The position numbers and the translations under genes were made by a program. The notes under the pieces were generated by a model. The model searched no databases and was not told the origin of the DNA. It saw nothing but the letters and a program-made list of their open reading frames with translations. Shown piece after piece: positions 25,841 through 38,641 of a stretch of 64,000 bases of DNA (within the stretch, counting starts at the first letter, position 1; each line of letters starts with the position of its first letter). Location of the stretch: contig CANTAL010000133.1 in assembly GCA_947650365.1 (NCBI GenBank), positions 682,001 to 746,000 of the forward strand. Direction: 5' to 3'. The stretch comes from Chamaelirium japonicum (lineage: Eukaryota > Streptophyta > Magnoliopsida > Liliales > Melanthiaceae).

Positions 25841-26957
25841 CGTGCGAATGAATTAGAATGGATCGTACGAATGAGTATGAATGGATCGTACGAATGAAAT
25901 AGAATAGATCGTACGAATGAATTAGAATGGATCCTGCGAATGAATTAGATTGGATCATGCGAATGAATTAGAATGGATCGTACGAATGAGTAAGAATGGA
26001 TCGTACGAATGAAATAGAATGGATCGTATGAATGAATTAGAATGGATCGCATGAATGAATTTGAATGGATCGTACGAATGAATTAGAATTGATACATTTG
26101 TGCGAATGAATTAGAATGGATCATACGAAGGAATTAGGGTGGATCGTACGAATGAATTAGAATGGATACAATCGTGCGAAAGAATTGGAATGGATTGTAT
26201 GAATGAATTAGAATGAATCGTATGAATGAATTAGAATGGATCGTACTAATGAATTAGAATGGATCGTACGAAGGAATTAGAATGGATCATACAAATGAAA
26301 TAGAATGGATCGTACGAAGAAATTAGAATGGATCGTACGAAGGAATTAGAATGGATCGTACGAAGGAATTAGAATGGATCGTACGAATGAATTAGAATGG
26401 ATACATTCGTGCTAATGAATTAGAATGGATCGTACGAATGAATTAGAATAGATTGTGCGAATGAATTAGAATGGATCGTACGAATGATTTAGAATGGATA
26501 CATTCGTGCGAATGAATTAGAATAGAGCGTATGAATGAATTAGAATGGATCGTATGAATGAATTCGAATGGATCGTACGAACGAATTAGAATGGATACAT
26601 TCGTGCGAATGAATTAGAATGGATCATACGAAGGAATTAGGGTGGATCGTACGAATGAATTAGAATAGATACATTCGTGCGAAAGAATTAGAATGGATTG
26701 TATGAATGAATTAGAATGGATCGTATGAATGAATTAGAATGGATCGTGCGAATGAATTAGAATGGATTGTTCTAATGAGTAAGAATGGATCATACGAATG
26801 AAATAGAATGGATCGTACGAATGAATTAGAATGGATCGTGCTAATGAATTAGAATGGATACATTCGTGCGAATGAATTAGAATGGATCATACGAATGAAT
26901 TAGAATGGATCGTACGAATGAATTAGGGTGGATCGTGCGAATGAATTAGAATGGATC
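25841..26957 (-). repeat. 23/28-bp satellite, R block
   Basis: About 47 monomers. It holds two M2-type stretches (AATTAGGGTGG at about 26136 and 26637) and an M3-like run of GAAGGAATTAG monomers at 26267-26375. It ends at GGATCATTC, where one C of GATCC is lost at the switch. Confidence 0.94.
26541..26711 (-). repeat. M2 higher-order module (171 bp)
   Basis: Same seven-monomer order and exact length as the copies at 4266 and 44179, including the TTCGAATGG and AATTAGGGTGG monomers. Confidence 0.85.
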
Positions 26958-27066
26958 ATTCTAATTCATTCATACGATCCATTCTAATTCATTCGCACGA
27001 TCCATTCTAATTCATTCGCACGATCCATTCTATTTCATTTGTACGATCCATTCGAATCCATTCTAA
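26958..27066 (+). repeat. Short F block (about 109 bp)
   Basis: Four to five F monomers between R blocks. It exits through a 22-bp perfect palindrome (27056-27077). Confidence 0.9.
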
Positions 27067-27077
27067 TTAGAATGGAT
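27056..27077. other. 22-bp perfect palindrome at an F-to-R switch
   Basis: Core CCATTCTAATTAGAATGG with AT on each side. The switch lies on TAATTA, made where one monomer end meets its own mirror. The same 22 bases occur at 37062-37083. Confidence 0.9.
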
Positions 27078-27685
27078 GGTATGAATGAATTACAATGGAT
27101 CGTACGAATGAATTAGAATGGATACATTCGTGCGAATGAATTTGAATGGATTGTATGAATGAATTAGAATGGATCGTATGAATGAATTCGAATGGATCAT
27201 ACGTATGAATTAGAATGGATCGTCAAATGAATTAGAATGGATCGTATGAATGAATTAGAATGGATCGTGCGAATGAATGAGAATTGGATCGTACGAATGA
27301 ATTAGAATGGATCGTACGAATGGATCGTACGAATGAATTAGAATTGATACATTCGTGCAAAAGAATTAGAATGGATTGTATGAATGAATTAGAATGGATC
27401 GTACAAATGAATTAGAGTGGATCAAGTGAATGAATTAGAATGGATCGTACGAATGAAATAGAATAGATTGTGCGAATGAATTAGAATGGATCGTACGAAT
27501 GAATTAGAATGGATACATTCGTGCGAAAGAATTAGAATGGATCGTACGAATAAATAGAATAGATCGTACGATTGAATTAGAATGGATCGTATGAATTAAT
27601 TCCTTCGTATGAATTAGAATTGATTGTTCGAATGAAATAGAATGGAATAGAATGGATCGTGCTAATAAATTAGAATGAAATAGAA
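27067..27685 (-). repeat. 23/28-bp satellite, degenerate R block
   Basis: About 26 monomers with several partial ones near 27220, 27320 and 27620-27680. A 14-bp F-like fragment, TTAATTCCTTCGTA, lies near 27596-27609. Confidence 0.9.
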
Positions 27686-27951
27686 TTCATACGTACGATC
27701 CATTCTAATTCCTTCGTACGATCCATTCTAATTCATTCCCATGAATGTATCCATTCTAATTCATACGTACGATCCATTCTAATTCATTCATACGATACAA
27801 ACTAATTCATTTAAACGATCCATTCTAATTCATTCGCACGAATGTATCCATTCTAATTCCTTCGTACGATCCATTCGTACGATCCATTCGAATTCATTCG
27901 CATGAATGTATCCATTCTAATTCATTCGTACGATCCATTCTAATTCATTCG
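27686..27951 (+). repeat. F block with M3-type start
   Basis: About 11 monomers: CGTACG, CCTTCG, a CCCATG 28-mer and an ATTCATACGTACG monomer, in the order typical of M3. It ends at ATTCGAATGAAT. Confidence 0.92.
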
Positions 27952-28878
27952 AATGAATCGTGCGAATGAATTAGAATGGATCGTACGAATGAATTAGAAT
28001 GGATCGTATGAATGAATTAGAATAGATCGTGCGAATGGATTAGAATGGATCGTACGAATGAATTAGAATGGATAGTATTAATGAATTAGAATATATCATG
28101 CGAATGAATTAGAATGGATCGTACGAATGAATTAGAATGGATATATTCGTGCGAATGAATAAGAATGGATCGTACGAATGACTAAGAATGTATCGTACGA
28201 ATGAAATTGAATGGATCGTACGAATGAATTAGAATGGATCGTGCTAATGAATTAGAATGGATCGTACGAATGAATTACAATAGATTGTGCGAATGAATTT
28301 GAATGGATCGTACAAACGAAATAGAATGGATATATTCGTCCGAAAGAATTAGAATGTATTGTATGAATGAATTAGAATGGATCGTATGAATGAGTTAGAA
28401 TGGATCGTGCGAATGAATTAGAATGGATCGTACGAATGAATTAGAATGGATCGTATGAATGAATTAGAATTGATCGTGTGAATGAATTAGAATGGATCGT
28501 ACGAATGAGTAAAAATGAATCGTACGAATGAGTTCGAATGGATCGTACAAATGAATTAAAATGGATCGTACAAATGAATTAAAATGGATCGTACGAATGA
28601 ATTAGAATAGATTGTGCGAATGAATTAGAATGGATCGTACGAATAAATTAGAATGGATACATTCGTGCGAATGAATTAGAATGAATCGTATGAATGAATT
28701 AGATCGGATCGTATGAATGAATTAGAATGGATCGTACGTACGAATTAGAATGGATACATTCATGGGAATGAAATAGAATAGATCGTACAAAGGAATTAGA
28801 ATGGATCATACGAATGAAATAGAATGGATCGTACGAAGGAATTAGAATGGATCGTACGAAGGAATTAGAATGGATACA
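27952..28878 (-). repeat. 23/28-bp satellite, R block
   Basis: About 40 monomers. The right part is M3 (starting about 28649) preceded by AGATTGTGCG and one linker monomer, the mirror of the F composite. It ends in GGATACATTCTAATTC. Confidence 0.94.
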
Positions 28879-28957
28879 TTCTAATTCATTCGTACGATCC
28901 AATCTAATTCATTCGTACGATCCATTCAAATTGATACGTACGATCCATTCTTACTCA
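28879..28957 (+). repeat. Short F block (79 bp)
   Basis: Three and a half F monomers, the last a CTTACTC type cut short at ACTCAATG. Confidence 0.9.
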
Positions 28958-30918
28958 ATGAATTAGAATGGATCGTGCGAATGAATTAGAATGGATCGTA
29001 CAAATGAATTAGAATGGATACATTCGTGTGAATGAATTAGAATGGATCGTACGAATGAGTAAGAATGGATCGTACGAATGAAATAGAATAGATCGTACGA
29101 ATGAATTAGAATGGATCGTGCTAATGAATTAGAATGGATCGTACGAATGAATTAGAATATATTGTGCGAATGAATTAGAATGGATCGTATGAATGAATTA
29201 GAATGGATATATTTGTGCGAAGGAATTAGAATGGATCGTATCAATGGATCGTACGAAGGAATTAGAATGAATTAGAATGGATACATTCGTATGAATGAAT
29301 TAGATTGGATCGTATGAATGAATTAGAATGGATCGTACGTATGAATTAGAATGGATACATTTATGGGAATGAATTAGAATGGATCGTACGAAGGAATTAG
29401 AATGGATCATACGAATTAATTAGAATGGATACATTCGTGCAAAAGAATTAGAATGGATCGTATGAATAAGTTAGATTGGATCATATGAATGAATAAGAAT
29501 GGATCTTATGAATGAATTAGAATGGATCGTGCGAATGAAATAGAATGGATCGTACGACTGAATTAGAATGGATACATTCGTGCAAAAGAATTAGAATCGA
29601 TTGTATGAATGAATTAGAATGGATCGTGCAAATGAATTAGATTGGATCGTGCGAATGAATTAGAATGGATCGTATGAATGAATTAGAATAGATTGTGCGA
29701 ATGAATTAGAATGGATCGTATGAATGAATTAGAATGGATCATATGAATGAATTAGAATAAATCGTACGTATGAATTAGAATGGATACATTCATGGGAATG
29801 AATTAGAATGGATCGTACGAAGGAATTAGAATGGATCGTACGAAGGAATTAGAATGGATACATTCGTGCAAAAGAATTAGAATGGATTGTATGAATGAAT
29901 TAGAATGGATCGTACAAATGAATTAGAATGGATCGTGCGAATGAATTAGAATGGATCGTACGAATGAATTAGAATAGATTATGCAAATGAATTAGAATGG
30001 ATCGTACGAATGAATTAGAATGGATACATTCATGCGAATGAATTAGAATGGATCGTATGAATCAATTAGAATGGATCGTAAGAATGAATGCGAATGGATC
30101 GTACGAATGAATTAGAATTGATACATTCATGCGAATGAATTAGAATGGATCATACGAAGGAATTAGGGTGGATCGTACGAATGAATTACAATGGATACAT
30201 TCGTGCGAAAGAATTAGAATGGATTGTATGAATGAATTAGAATGGATCGTATGAATAAATTAGAATGGATCTTGCGAATGAATTAGAATGGATCCTACGA
30301 ATGAATTAGAATGGATCGTATGAATGAATTAGAATGGATCGTGCGAATGAATTTGAATGGATCGTACGAATGAATTAGAATCGATACATTCGTGCGAATG
30401 AATTTGAATGAATCGTACGAATGAGTAAGAATAGATCGTATGAATGAAATAGAATGAATCGTACGAAGGAATTAGAATGGACCGTATGAATGAATTAGAA
30501 TGGATCGTACGAATGAATTAGAATGGATCGTACGAATAAATTAGAATGGATCGTATGAATGAATTAGGGTGGATCGTACGAATGAATTAGAGTGGATAAT
30601 TAAAATGGATCGTACGAATGAATTAGAATGGATACATTCGTGCGAATGATTAGAATGGATCGTACGAATGAGTAAGAATGGATCGTACGAATGAAAAAGA
30701 ATGGATCGTACGAATGAAATAGAATGGATCATGCTAAAGAATTAGAATGGATCATACGAATGAATTAGAATAGATTGTGCGAATGAATTAGAATGGATCG
30801 AACGAATGAATTAGAATGGATCGTATGAATGAATTAGAATGGATCGTGCGAATGAATTAGAATGGATCGTACGAATGAGTAAGAATGGATCGTACGACTG
30901 AAATAGAATGGATCGTAC
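28958..30918 (-). repeat. 23/28-bp satellite, R block
   Basis: About 83 monomers with M3-type CATTCATGGG 28-mers near 29360 and 29785 and M2-type AATTAGGGTGG near 30160 and 30565. It ends in a 30-bp perfect palindrome shared with the window's right end. Confidence 0.95.
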
Positions 30919-30933
30919 GTACGATCCATTCTA
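30904..30933. other. 30-bp perfect palindrome at an R-to-F switch
   Basis: The left arm TAGAATGGATCGTAC is followed by its exact complement, centred between 30918 and 30919, giving GTACGTAC in the middle. The same 30 bases occur at 63661-63690, and with one changed base at 59098-59127. Confidence 0.95.
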
Positions 30934-31206
30934 ATTCATTCATACGATCCATTCTAATTCATTTGCACGAATGTATCTATTCTAATTCATTCGTACGATC
31001 CATTCTAGTTCATTCGCATAATCTATTCTAATTCATTCGTACGATCCATTCTAATTCATTCGCACGATCCATTCTAATTCATTTGTAAGATCCGTTCTAA
31101 TTCATTCATACAATCCATTCTAATTCTTTTGCACGAATGTATCTATTCTAATTCATTCGTACGATCCATTCTAATTCCTTCATACGATCCATTCTAATTC
31201 CTTCGT
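30919..31206 (+). repeat. F block (288 bp)
   Basis: About 12 monomers. Their order (CATACG, 28-mer, plain, CGCATAATC, plain, CGCACG, TTTGTAAG, CATACAATCC, CTTTTGCACG 28-mer) is the same as right of the matching palindromes at 59113 and 63676. It exits at CTTCGTACGAATG, a switch on GTAC. Confidence 0.94.
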
Positions 31207-31558
31207 ACGAATGAATTAGAATGGATTGTCTGAATGAATTAGAATGGATCGTGCGAATGAATTAGAATGGATCGTACGAATGTATTAGAATGGATCGTAT
31301 GAATGAATTAGAACGGATCCTATGAATGAATTCGAATTAGAAAGAATTAGAATGGATCGTACGAATGAATTAGAATGGATCGTACGAATGAATTAGAATG
31401 GATCGTGCTAATGAATTAGAATGGATCGTACGAATAAATTAGAATAGATTATACGAATGAATTAAAATGGATCGTATGAATGAATTAGAATGTATACATT
31501 CATGCGAATGAATTAGAATGGATCGTACGAATGAATTAGAATAGATTGTGCGAATGAA
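31207..31558 (-). repeat. R block (352 bp)
   Basis: About 15 monomers. A partial one with GAATTCGAATTAGAAAG lies near 31328. It ends on GAATTC at GAATGAATTCATTA. Confidence 0.93.
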
Positions 31559-33005
31559 TTCATTAATACGATCCATTCTAATTCATTCGTACGATCATTC
31601 TAATTCATTCGCACGATCCATTCTAATTCATTCATATGATCCATTCTAATTCATTCGTAAGATCCATTCTAATTCATTCGCACGATACATTCTAATTCAT
31701 TCATACGATCCAATCTAATTCATTCACACGATCTATTCTAATTTATTCGCACGAATATATCCATTCTAATTCATTCGTACGATCCATTCTAATTCATTCG
31801 CACAATCTATTCTAATTCATTCATACGATCCATTCTAATTTATTAGCACGATCCATTCTAATTCATTTGCACGATCCATTCTAATTCATTCATACAATCC
31901 ATTCTCATTCTTTTGCACGAATGTATCCATTCTAATTTATTCGTACGATCCATTCTAATTTCATTAGCAGGATCCATTTTAATTCATTCGTACGATCCAT
32001 TTTAATTCATTCGTATGACCCATTCTAATTCATTCGTACGATCCATTCTAATTCATTTGTACGATCCATTCTAATTCATTCATAGAATCCATTCTAATTC
32101 TTTTGCATGAATGTATCCATTCTAATTCCTTCGTACGATCCATTCTAATTCCTTCGTACGATCCATTCTATTTCATTCTTATGATCCATTCTAATTCCTT
32201 CGTATGATCCATTCTAATTCATTCCCATGAATGCATCCATTCTAATTCATACGTACGATCCATTCTAATTCATTCATACGATCCAATCTAATTCATTCAT
32301 ACGATCCATTCTAATTCATTCGCACGAATGTATCCATTCAAATTCATTCGTACGATCCATTCTAATTCATTCGCACAATCTATTCTAATTCATTCGTACG
32401 ATCCATTCTAATTCATTAGCACGATCCATTCTAATTCATTCGTACGATCTTTTCTATTTCATTCGTATGATCCATTCTTACTATTTGTACGATCCATTCT
32501 AATTCATTCGCACGAATGTATCTATTCCAATTCATTCGTACGATCCATTCTATTTCATTCATATGATCCATTCTAATTCATTCATACGATCCATTCTAAT
32601 TCATTCGCACGAACGTATGCATTCTAATTCATTCGCACGATCTATTCTAATTCATTCGTACAATTCATTCCAATTCATTCGTACGATCCATTCTAATTCA
32701 TTCATACGATCCACCCTAATTCCTTCGTATGTTCCATTCTAATTCGTTTGCACGAATGTATCTATTCTAATTCATTCTAATTCATTCGCACGATCCATTC
32801 TAATTCATTCATACGATCCATTCTAATTCATTCACACGATCCATTCTAATTCATTCGCACGAATGTATCGATTCTAATTGATTCATACGATCCATTCTAA
32901 TTCATTCGCACAATCTATTCTAATTCATTCATACGATCCATTCTAATTCATTCGTACGATCCATTCTAATTCATTCGCATGATCCATTCTAATTCATTCA
33001 TACGA
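31559..33005 (+). repeat. 23/28-bp satellite, F block
   Basis: About 60 monomers. It contains M3 near 32150-32335 followed by an M1 near 32360-32530. The M1 CTTACTC monomer has lost bases (CTTACTATTTG near 32478). Confidence 0.95.
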
Positions 33006-33466
33006 TCGTTCGTGCTAATGAATTAGAATGGATCGTATGAATGAATTAGAATTGATCGTACGAATGAATTATAATGGATCGTATCAATGAATTAGAATGG
33101 ATCGTGCGAATGAATTAGAATGGATCGTACGAATGAATAAGAATGGATACATTCGTGCGAACAAATTAGAATGGATCGTACGAAGGAGTAAGAATGGATC
33201 GTACGAATGAAATAAAATTGATCGTACGAATGAATTAGAATGGATCGTGCGAATAAATTAGATTGGATCGTGCGAATGGTTTAGACTGGATCGTACGAAT
33301 GAATTAGAATGGATACATTCGTGCGAATGAATTAGAATGGATCGTGCAAATGAATTAGAATGGATCGTACGAATGAATTAGAATAGATCATATGAATGAA
33401 TTAGAATGGATCATACGAATGAATTAGAATGGATACATTCGTGTGAAAGAATTAGAATGGATCGTG
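33006..33466 (-). repeat. R block (461 bp)
   Basis: About 20 monomers. It ends at GGATCGTGCTAATTC, a switch sequence that recurs at 50323 and, with one base changed, at 54422. Confidence 0.93.
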
Positions 33467-33590
33467 CTAATTCATTCATATGATCCATTCTAATTCATTC
33501 GTACGATCCATTCTAATTCATTCACACAATCAATTCTAATTAATTCGTACGATCCATTCTAATTCATTCGCACGATCCATTCTAATTCAT
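33467..33590 (+). repeat. Short F block (124 bp)
   Basis: Five monomers in the same order as the first five after the matching switch at 50323 (CATATG, CGTACG, CACACAATC, CGTACG, CGCACG). It then stops abruptly at TTCATGGATC. Confidence 0.92.
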
Positions 33591-36410
33591 GGATCATATG
33601 AATGAATTAGAATTGATCCATGAATTAGAATGGATACATTCGTGTGAATGAATTAGAATGGATACATTCGTGCGAATGAATTAGAATGGATCATACGAAT
33701 GAATTAGAATGGATGCATTCGTGCGAAAGAATTAGAATGGATCGTACGAATGAATTAGAATGGATCATACGAAGGAATTAGGGTGGATCGTATGAATGAA
33801 TTTGAATGGATCGTACGAAGGAATTAGAATGGATCGTACGAAGGAATTAGAATGGATACATTCATGCAAAAGAATTAGAATGGATCATACGAAGGAATTA
33901 GGGTGGATCGTACGAATGAATTAGAATGGATACATTCGTGCGAAAGAATTAGAATAGATTGTATGAATGCATTAGAATGGATCGTATGAATGAATTAGAA
34001 TGGATCGTGCGAATGAATTAGAATGGATCGTATAAATGAATTAGAATAGATCGTATGAATGTATTCGAATGGATCGTACGAATGAATTAGAATGGATACA
34101 TTTGTGCGAATGAATTAGAATGGATCATACGAAGGAATTTGGGTGGATCGTACGAATGAATTAGAATAGATACATTCGTGCAAAAGAATTAGAATGAATT
34201 AGAATGGATCGTACGAAGGAATTAGATTGGATACATTCGTGCGAATGAATTAGAATTGATCGTATGAATGAATTAGAATGGATCGTACAAATGAATTAGA
34301 ATGGATCGTGCTAATGAATTAGAATGGATCGTACGAATGAATTAGAATAAATTGTGCGAATGAATTAGAATGGATCGTACGATTGAATTAGATTGGATCG
34401 TATGAATAAATTAGAATGGATCGTGCGAATGATTTAGAATGGATCGTACGAATGAATTAGAATGGATACATTCGTGCGAATGAATTAGAATGGATCGTAC
34501 GAATGAGTTAGAATGGATCGTACGAATGAAATAGAATGGATCGTACGAATGAATTAGAATGGATCGTGCTAATGAATTAGAATGGATCGTACGAATGAAT
34601 TAGAATAGATTATGCGAAAGAATTAGAATGGATCGTACGAATGAATTAGAATGGATACATTCGTGCGAATGAACTAGAATAGATCGTATGAATGAATTAG
34701 ATTGGATCGTATGAATGAATTAGAATGGATCGTACGTATGAATTAGAATGGATACATTCATGGGAATGAAGTAGAATGGATCGTGCGAAGGAATAAGAAT
34801 GGATCATACGAATGAAATACAATAGATCGTATGAAGGAATTAGAATGGATCGTACGAAGGAATTAGAATGGATCATACGAAGGAATTAGAATGGATCGTA
34901 CGAATGAATTAGAATGGATCGTACGAATGAGTAAGAATGGATCGTACGAATGAAATAGAATAGATCGTATGAATGAATTAGAATGGATCGTACGAATGAG
35001 TAAGAATGGATCGTACGAATGAAATAGAATAGATCGTACGAATGAATTAGAATGGATCTTGCTAATGATTTAGAATGGATCGTACGAATGAATTAGAATA
35101 GATTGTGCGAATGATGAATTAGAATGGATCATGCGAATGAATTAGATTGGTTCGTGCGAATGAATTAGAATGGATCGTACGAATGAATTAGAATGAATAC
35201 ATTCGTGAGAATGAATTAGAATGGATCGTATGAATGAATTAGAATGGATCGTATGAATGAATTCGAATGGATCGTACGAAGGAATTAGAGTGGATCGTAT
35301 GAATAGATTAGAATGGATCGTATGAATGAATTAGAATGGATCGTGCGATTGAGTTAGAACGTATCGTACGAGTGAATAAGAATGGATACATTCGTGCGAA
35401 TGAATTAGAATGGATCGTATGAATGAGTAAGAATGGATTGTACGTATGAAATAGAATGGATCGTACGAATGAATTAGAATGGATCGTGCGAAAGAATTAG
35501 ATTGGATCGTGCGAATGAATTAGAATGGATCATACGAATGAATTAGAATGGATACATTCGTGCGAATAAATTAGAATAGATCGTACGAATGAATTAGAAT
35601 GGATACATTCGTGCAAATGAATTAGAATGGATCGTGCAAATGAATTAGAATGGATCGTACGAATGAATTAGAATGGGTCGTATAAATGAATTAGAATGGA
35701 TCGTACGAATGAGTAAGAATGGACCGTACAAATGAAATAGAATGGATCGTACGAATGAATTAGATCATACAATCCATGGGAATGAATAAGAATCGATCGT
35801 ACGAATGAATTCCTTGGCACGAATAAATTAGAATGTATCATACGAATGGATTGTACGAAGTAATTAGAATGAATTAGAATGGATCGTACGAATGATTTAG
35901 AATGGATCGTATGAATAAATTAGATTGGATCGTGCGAATAAATTAGAATGGATCGTATGAATGAATTAGAATGGATATATTCGTGCGAATGAATTAGAAT
36001 GGATCGTATGAATGAATTAGAATGGATCGTATGAATGAATTCGAATAGATCGTACGTATGAATTAGAATGGATCATACGAATGAATTAGAATGGATCGTA
36101 TGAATGAATTAGAATGGATCGTACGAAGGATTTAGAATGGATCGTACGAAGGAATTAGAATGGATCGTATGAATGAATTAGAATGAATACATTCGTGCAA
36201 AAAAATTAGAATGGATTGTATGAATGAATTAGAATGGATCGTACAAATGAATTCGAATGGATCGTGCGAAAGAATTAGAATGGATCATACGAATGAATTA
36301 GAATAGATTGTGCGAATGAAATAGAATGGATCGTACGAATGAATTAGATTGGATACATTCGTGCGAATGAATTAGAATGGATCGTATGAATGAATTAGAA
36401 TGGATCGTAT
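33591..36410 (-). repeat. 23/28-bp satellite, R block (2.8 kb)
   Basis: About 118 monomers. AATTAGGGTGG (M2) occurs near 33780, 33900 and 34138. It contains the clean M1-A-M3 composite at 34458-34817 and a three-monomer (69-bp) duplication with GAGTAAG at 34929 and 34998. A scrambled patch lies at 35761-35860 (CAATCCATGGG, CCTTGGCACG). Confidence 0.95.
34458..34817 (-). repeat. M1-A-M3 composite, 360 bp, R orientation
   Basis: M1 at 34458-34623 (166 bp), one linking monomer 34624-34646, and M3 at 34647-34817 (171 bp): fifteen monomers, twelve 23-mers and three 28-mers. It is the exact mirror of the F composite at 60843-61202, with equal module lengths. So the composite existed before the blocks were inverted. 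Confidence 0.88.
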
Positions 36411-37072
36411 GTACGATCCATTCTTACTCATTCATACAATCCATTCTAATTCATTCGCACCATTCATTCTAATTCATTCATACGATCCATTCTAACTCAT
36501 TCATACGATCCATTCTAATTCATTCATACAATCCATTCTAATTCTTTCGCACGAATTTATCCATTCTAATTCATTCGTACGATCGACCTTAATTCCTTCG
36601 TATGATCCATTCTAATTCTTTCGCACGAATGTATCCATTCTAATTCATTCGTACGATCCATTCTAATTCATTTGTATGATCCATTCTAATTCATTCATAT
36701 GATCCAATCTAATTCATTCATACGATCCATTCTAATTCATTCGCACGAATGTATCCATTCTAATTCATTTATACGATCCATTCTAATTCATTCGCACGAT
36801 CCAATCTAATTCATTCATACGATCCATTCTAGTTTATTCGTACGATCCGTTCTAATTCATTCGCACGAATATATCCGATCTAATTCATTCGCACGATCTA
36901 TACTAATTCATTCGCATGATCCATTCTAATTCATTCATACGATCCATTCTTACTCATTCGTACGATCCATTCTAATTCATTCGCACGAATGTATCCATTC
37001 AAATTCATTCATACGATCCATTCTAATTTATTTGTACGATCCATTCTAATTTATTCATACAATCCATTCTAA
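36411..37072 (+). repeat. F block (662 bp)
   Basis: About 27 monomers, entered at GGATCGTATGTACGATCC. It includes a compact M2-like run near 36560-36650, where CCACCC has become GACCTTAATTCC. It ends on TAATTA. Confidence 0.94.
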
Positions 37073-37083
37073 TTAGAATGGAT
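37062..37083. other. 22-bp perfect palindrome at an F-to-R switch
   Basis: Identical to the palindrome at 27056-27077 (core CCATTCTAATTAGAATGG with AT on each side). It is either a second independent switch at the same point of the unit or a copied junction. Confidence 0.9.
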
Positions 37084-37843
37084 CGTACGGATGAATTAGA
37101 ATGGATCGTATTAATAAATTAGAATGGATCGTGCGAATTAATAAGAATGGATCGTACGAATGAATTAGAATGGATATATTTGTGCGAATGAATTAGAATG
37201 GATCGTAAAAATGAGTAAGAATGGATCGTACGAATGAAATAGAATGGATCATACGAATAAATTAGAATGGATCGTGCGAATGAATTAGATTGGATCGTGC
37301 GAATGAATTAGAATGGATCGTACAAATGAATTAGAATGGATACATTCGTGCGAATGAATTAGAATGGATCGTACGAATGAAATAGAATGGATCATACGAA
37401 TGAGTAAGAATGGATCATACGAATGAAATAGAATGGATCGTACGAATGAATTAGAATGGATACATTCGTGCAAATGAATTAGAATGGATCGTATGAATGA
37501 ATTAGAATGGATCATATGAATGAATTAGAATGGATCGTGCGAATGAATTAGAATGGATCGTGTGAATGTATTAGAATGGATCGTACAAATGAATTAGAAT
37601 GGATACATTCGTGCGAATGAATTAGAATGGATCGTACGAATGAAATAGAATGGATCATACGAATGAGTAAGAATGGATCATACGAATGAAATTGAATGGA
37701 TCGTACGAATGAATTAGAATGGATACATTCGTGCAAATGAATTAGAATTGATCGTATGAATGAGTAAGAATGGATCGTACGAATGAGTAAGAATGGATCG
37801 TACGAATGAAATTGAATGGATCGAACGAATGAATTAAAATGAA
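37073..37843 (-). repeat. R block (771 bp)
   Basis: About 32 monomers, dominated by a 263-bp tandem duplication (37300-37768). It ends on GAATTC at AATGAATTCATTC. Confidence 0.94.
37300..37768 (-). repeat. 263-bp tandem duplication
   Basis: The string TACAAATGAATTAG followed by a 28-mer occurs at 37321 and 37584, 263 bases apart, which is nine 23-mers plus two 28-mers. Both copies carry the order 28-mer, GAAATAG, GAGTAAG, GAAATAG, 28-mer with GTGCAAATG. A few substitutions separate them. Confidence 0.88.
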
Positions 37844-37993
37844 TTCATTCATACGATCAATTAGAATGTATCCATTCTAATTCATTCGTACGATCCATTC
37901 TAATTCCTTCGTACGATCCATTCTAATTCATTCATACGATCCATTCTAATTCATTCGTTCGATCCATTCTAAATCATTCGCACGATCCATTCT
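37844..37993 (+). repeat. Short F block (150 bp)
   Basis: About six monomers, with a small R-like fragment (TTAGAATG) at 37861-37868. It exits at TCTAGA. Confidence 0.88.
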
Positions 37994-38005
37994 AGAATGG
38001 ATCGT
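37982..38005. other. 24-bp perfect palindrome at an F-to-R switch
   Basis: The left arm ACGATCCATTCT is followed by its exact complement, centred on TCTAGA between 37993 and 37994. Confidence 0.92.
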
Positions 38006-38358
38006 ACGAATGACTAAAAATGGATCGTCCGAATGAAATAGAATTGATCGTACGAATGAATTAGAATGCATCGTGCTAATAAATTATAATGGATCGTACG
38101 AATTAATTAGAATAGATTGTACGTATGAATTAGAATGGATCGTACGAATGAATCAGAATGGATCGTGCGAATGAATTAGAATGGATCTTATGAATGAATT
38201 AGAATGGATCGTACGAATGAATTAGAATGGATCGTACGAATGAATTAGAATGGATCGTACGAATGAATATGAATTAGAATGGATCGTATGAATGAATTAG
38301 AATGGATCGTACAAATGAATAAGAATGGATCGTACGAATGAATTAGAATGGATTGTAC
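37994..38358 (-). repeat. R block (365 bp)
   Basis: About 16 monomers, entered through TCTAGA. It exits at GTACGAATGTATCC, where an R 23-mer passes into an F 28-mer through the shared string TACGAATG. Confidence 0.92.
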
Positions 38359-38599
38359 GAATGTATCCATTCTAATTCATTTCTTTGTGCGATCCATTCT
38401 AATTCATTCGTACGATCCATTCTAATTTATTCATACGATCCATTCTAATTCATTGGTACGATCCATTGTAATTCATTCGCATAATCTATTCTAATTCATT
38501 CGTACGATCTATTCTAATTCATTAGCACGATCCATTCTAATTGATTCGTACGATCCATTCTATTTCATTCGTACGATCCATTCTTATTCATTCGTACGA
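38359..38599 (+). repeat. F block (241 bp)
   Basis: About ten monomers, with an M1-type end (CATTAGCACG, CTATTTC, CTTATTC). It exits at TACGATCGTA. Confidence 0.92.
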
Positions 38600-38641
38600 T
38601 CGTATGAATGAATTAGAATGGATCGTATGAATTAGAATGGA
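38600..38641 (-). repeat. R island (42 bp)
   Basis: Under two R monomers between F blocks. The left switch is on CGATCG, with flanks matching as a 28-bp near-palindrome except for one base pair. The right switch is at GGATTCATTCG. Confidence 0.85.
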
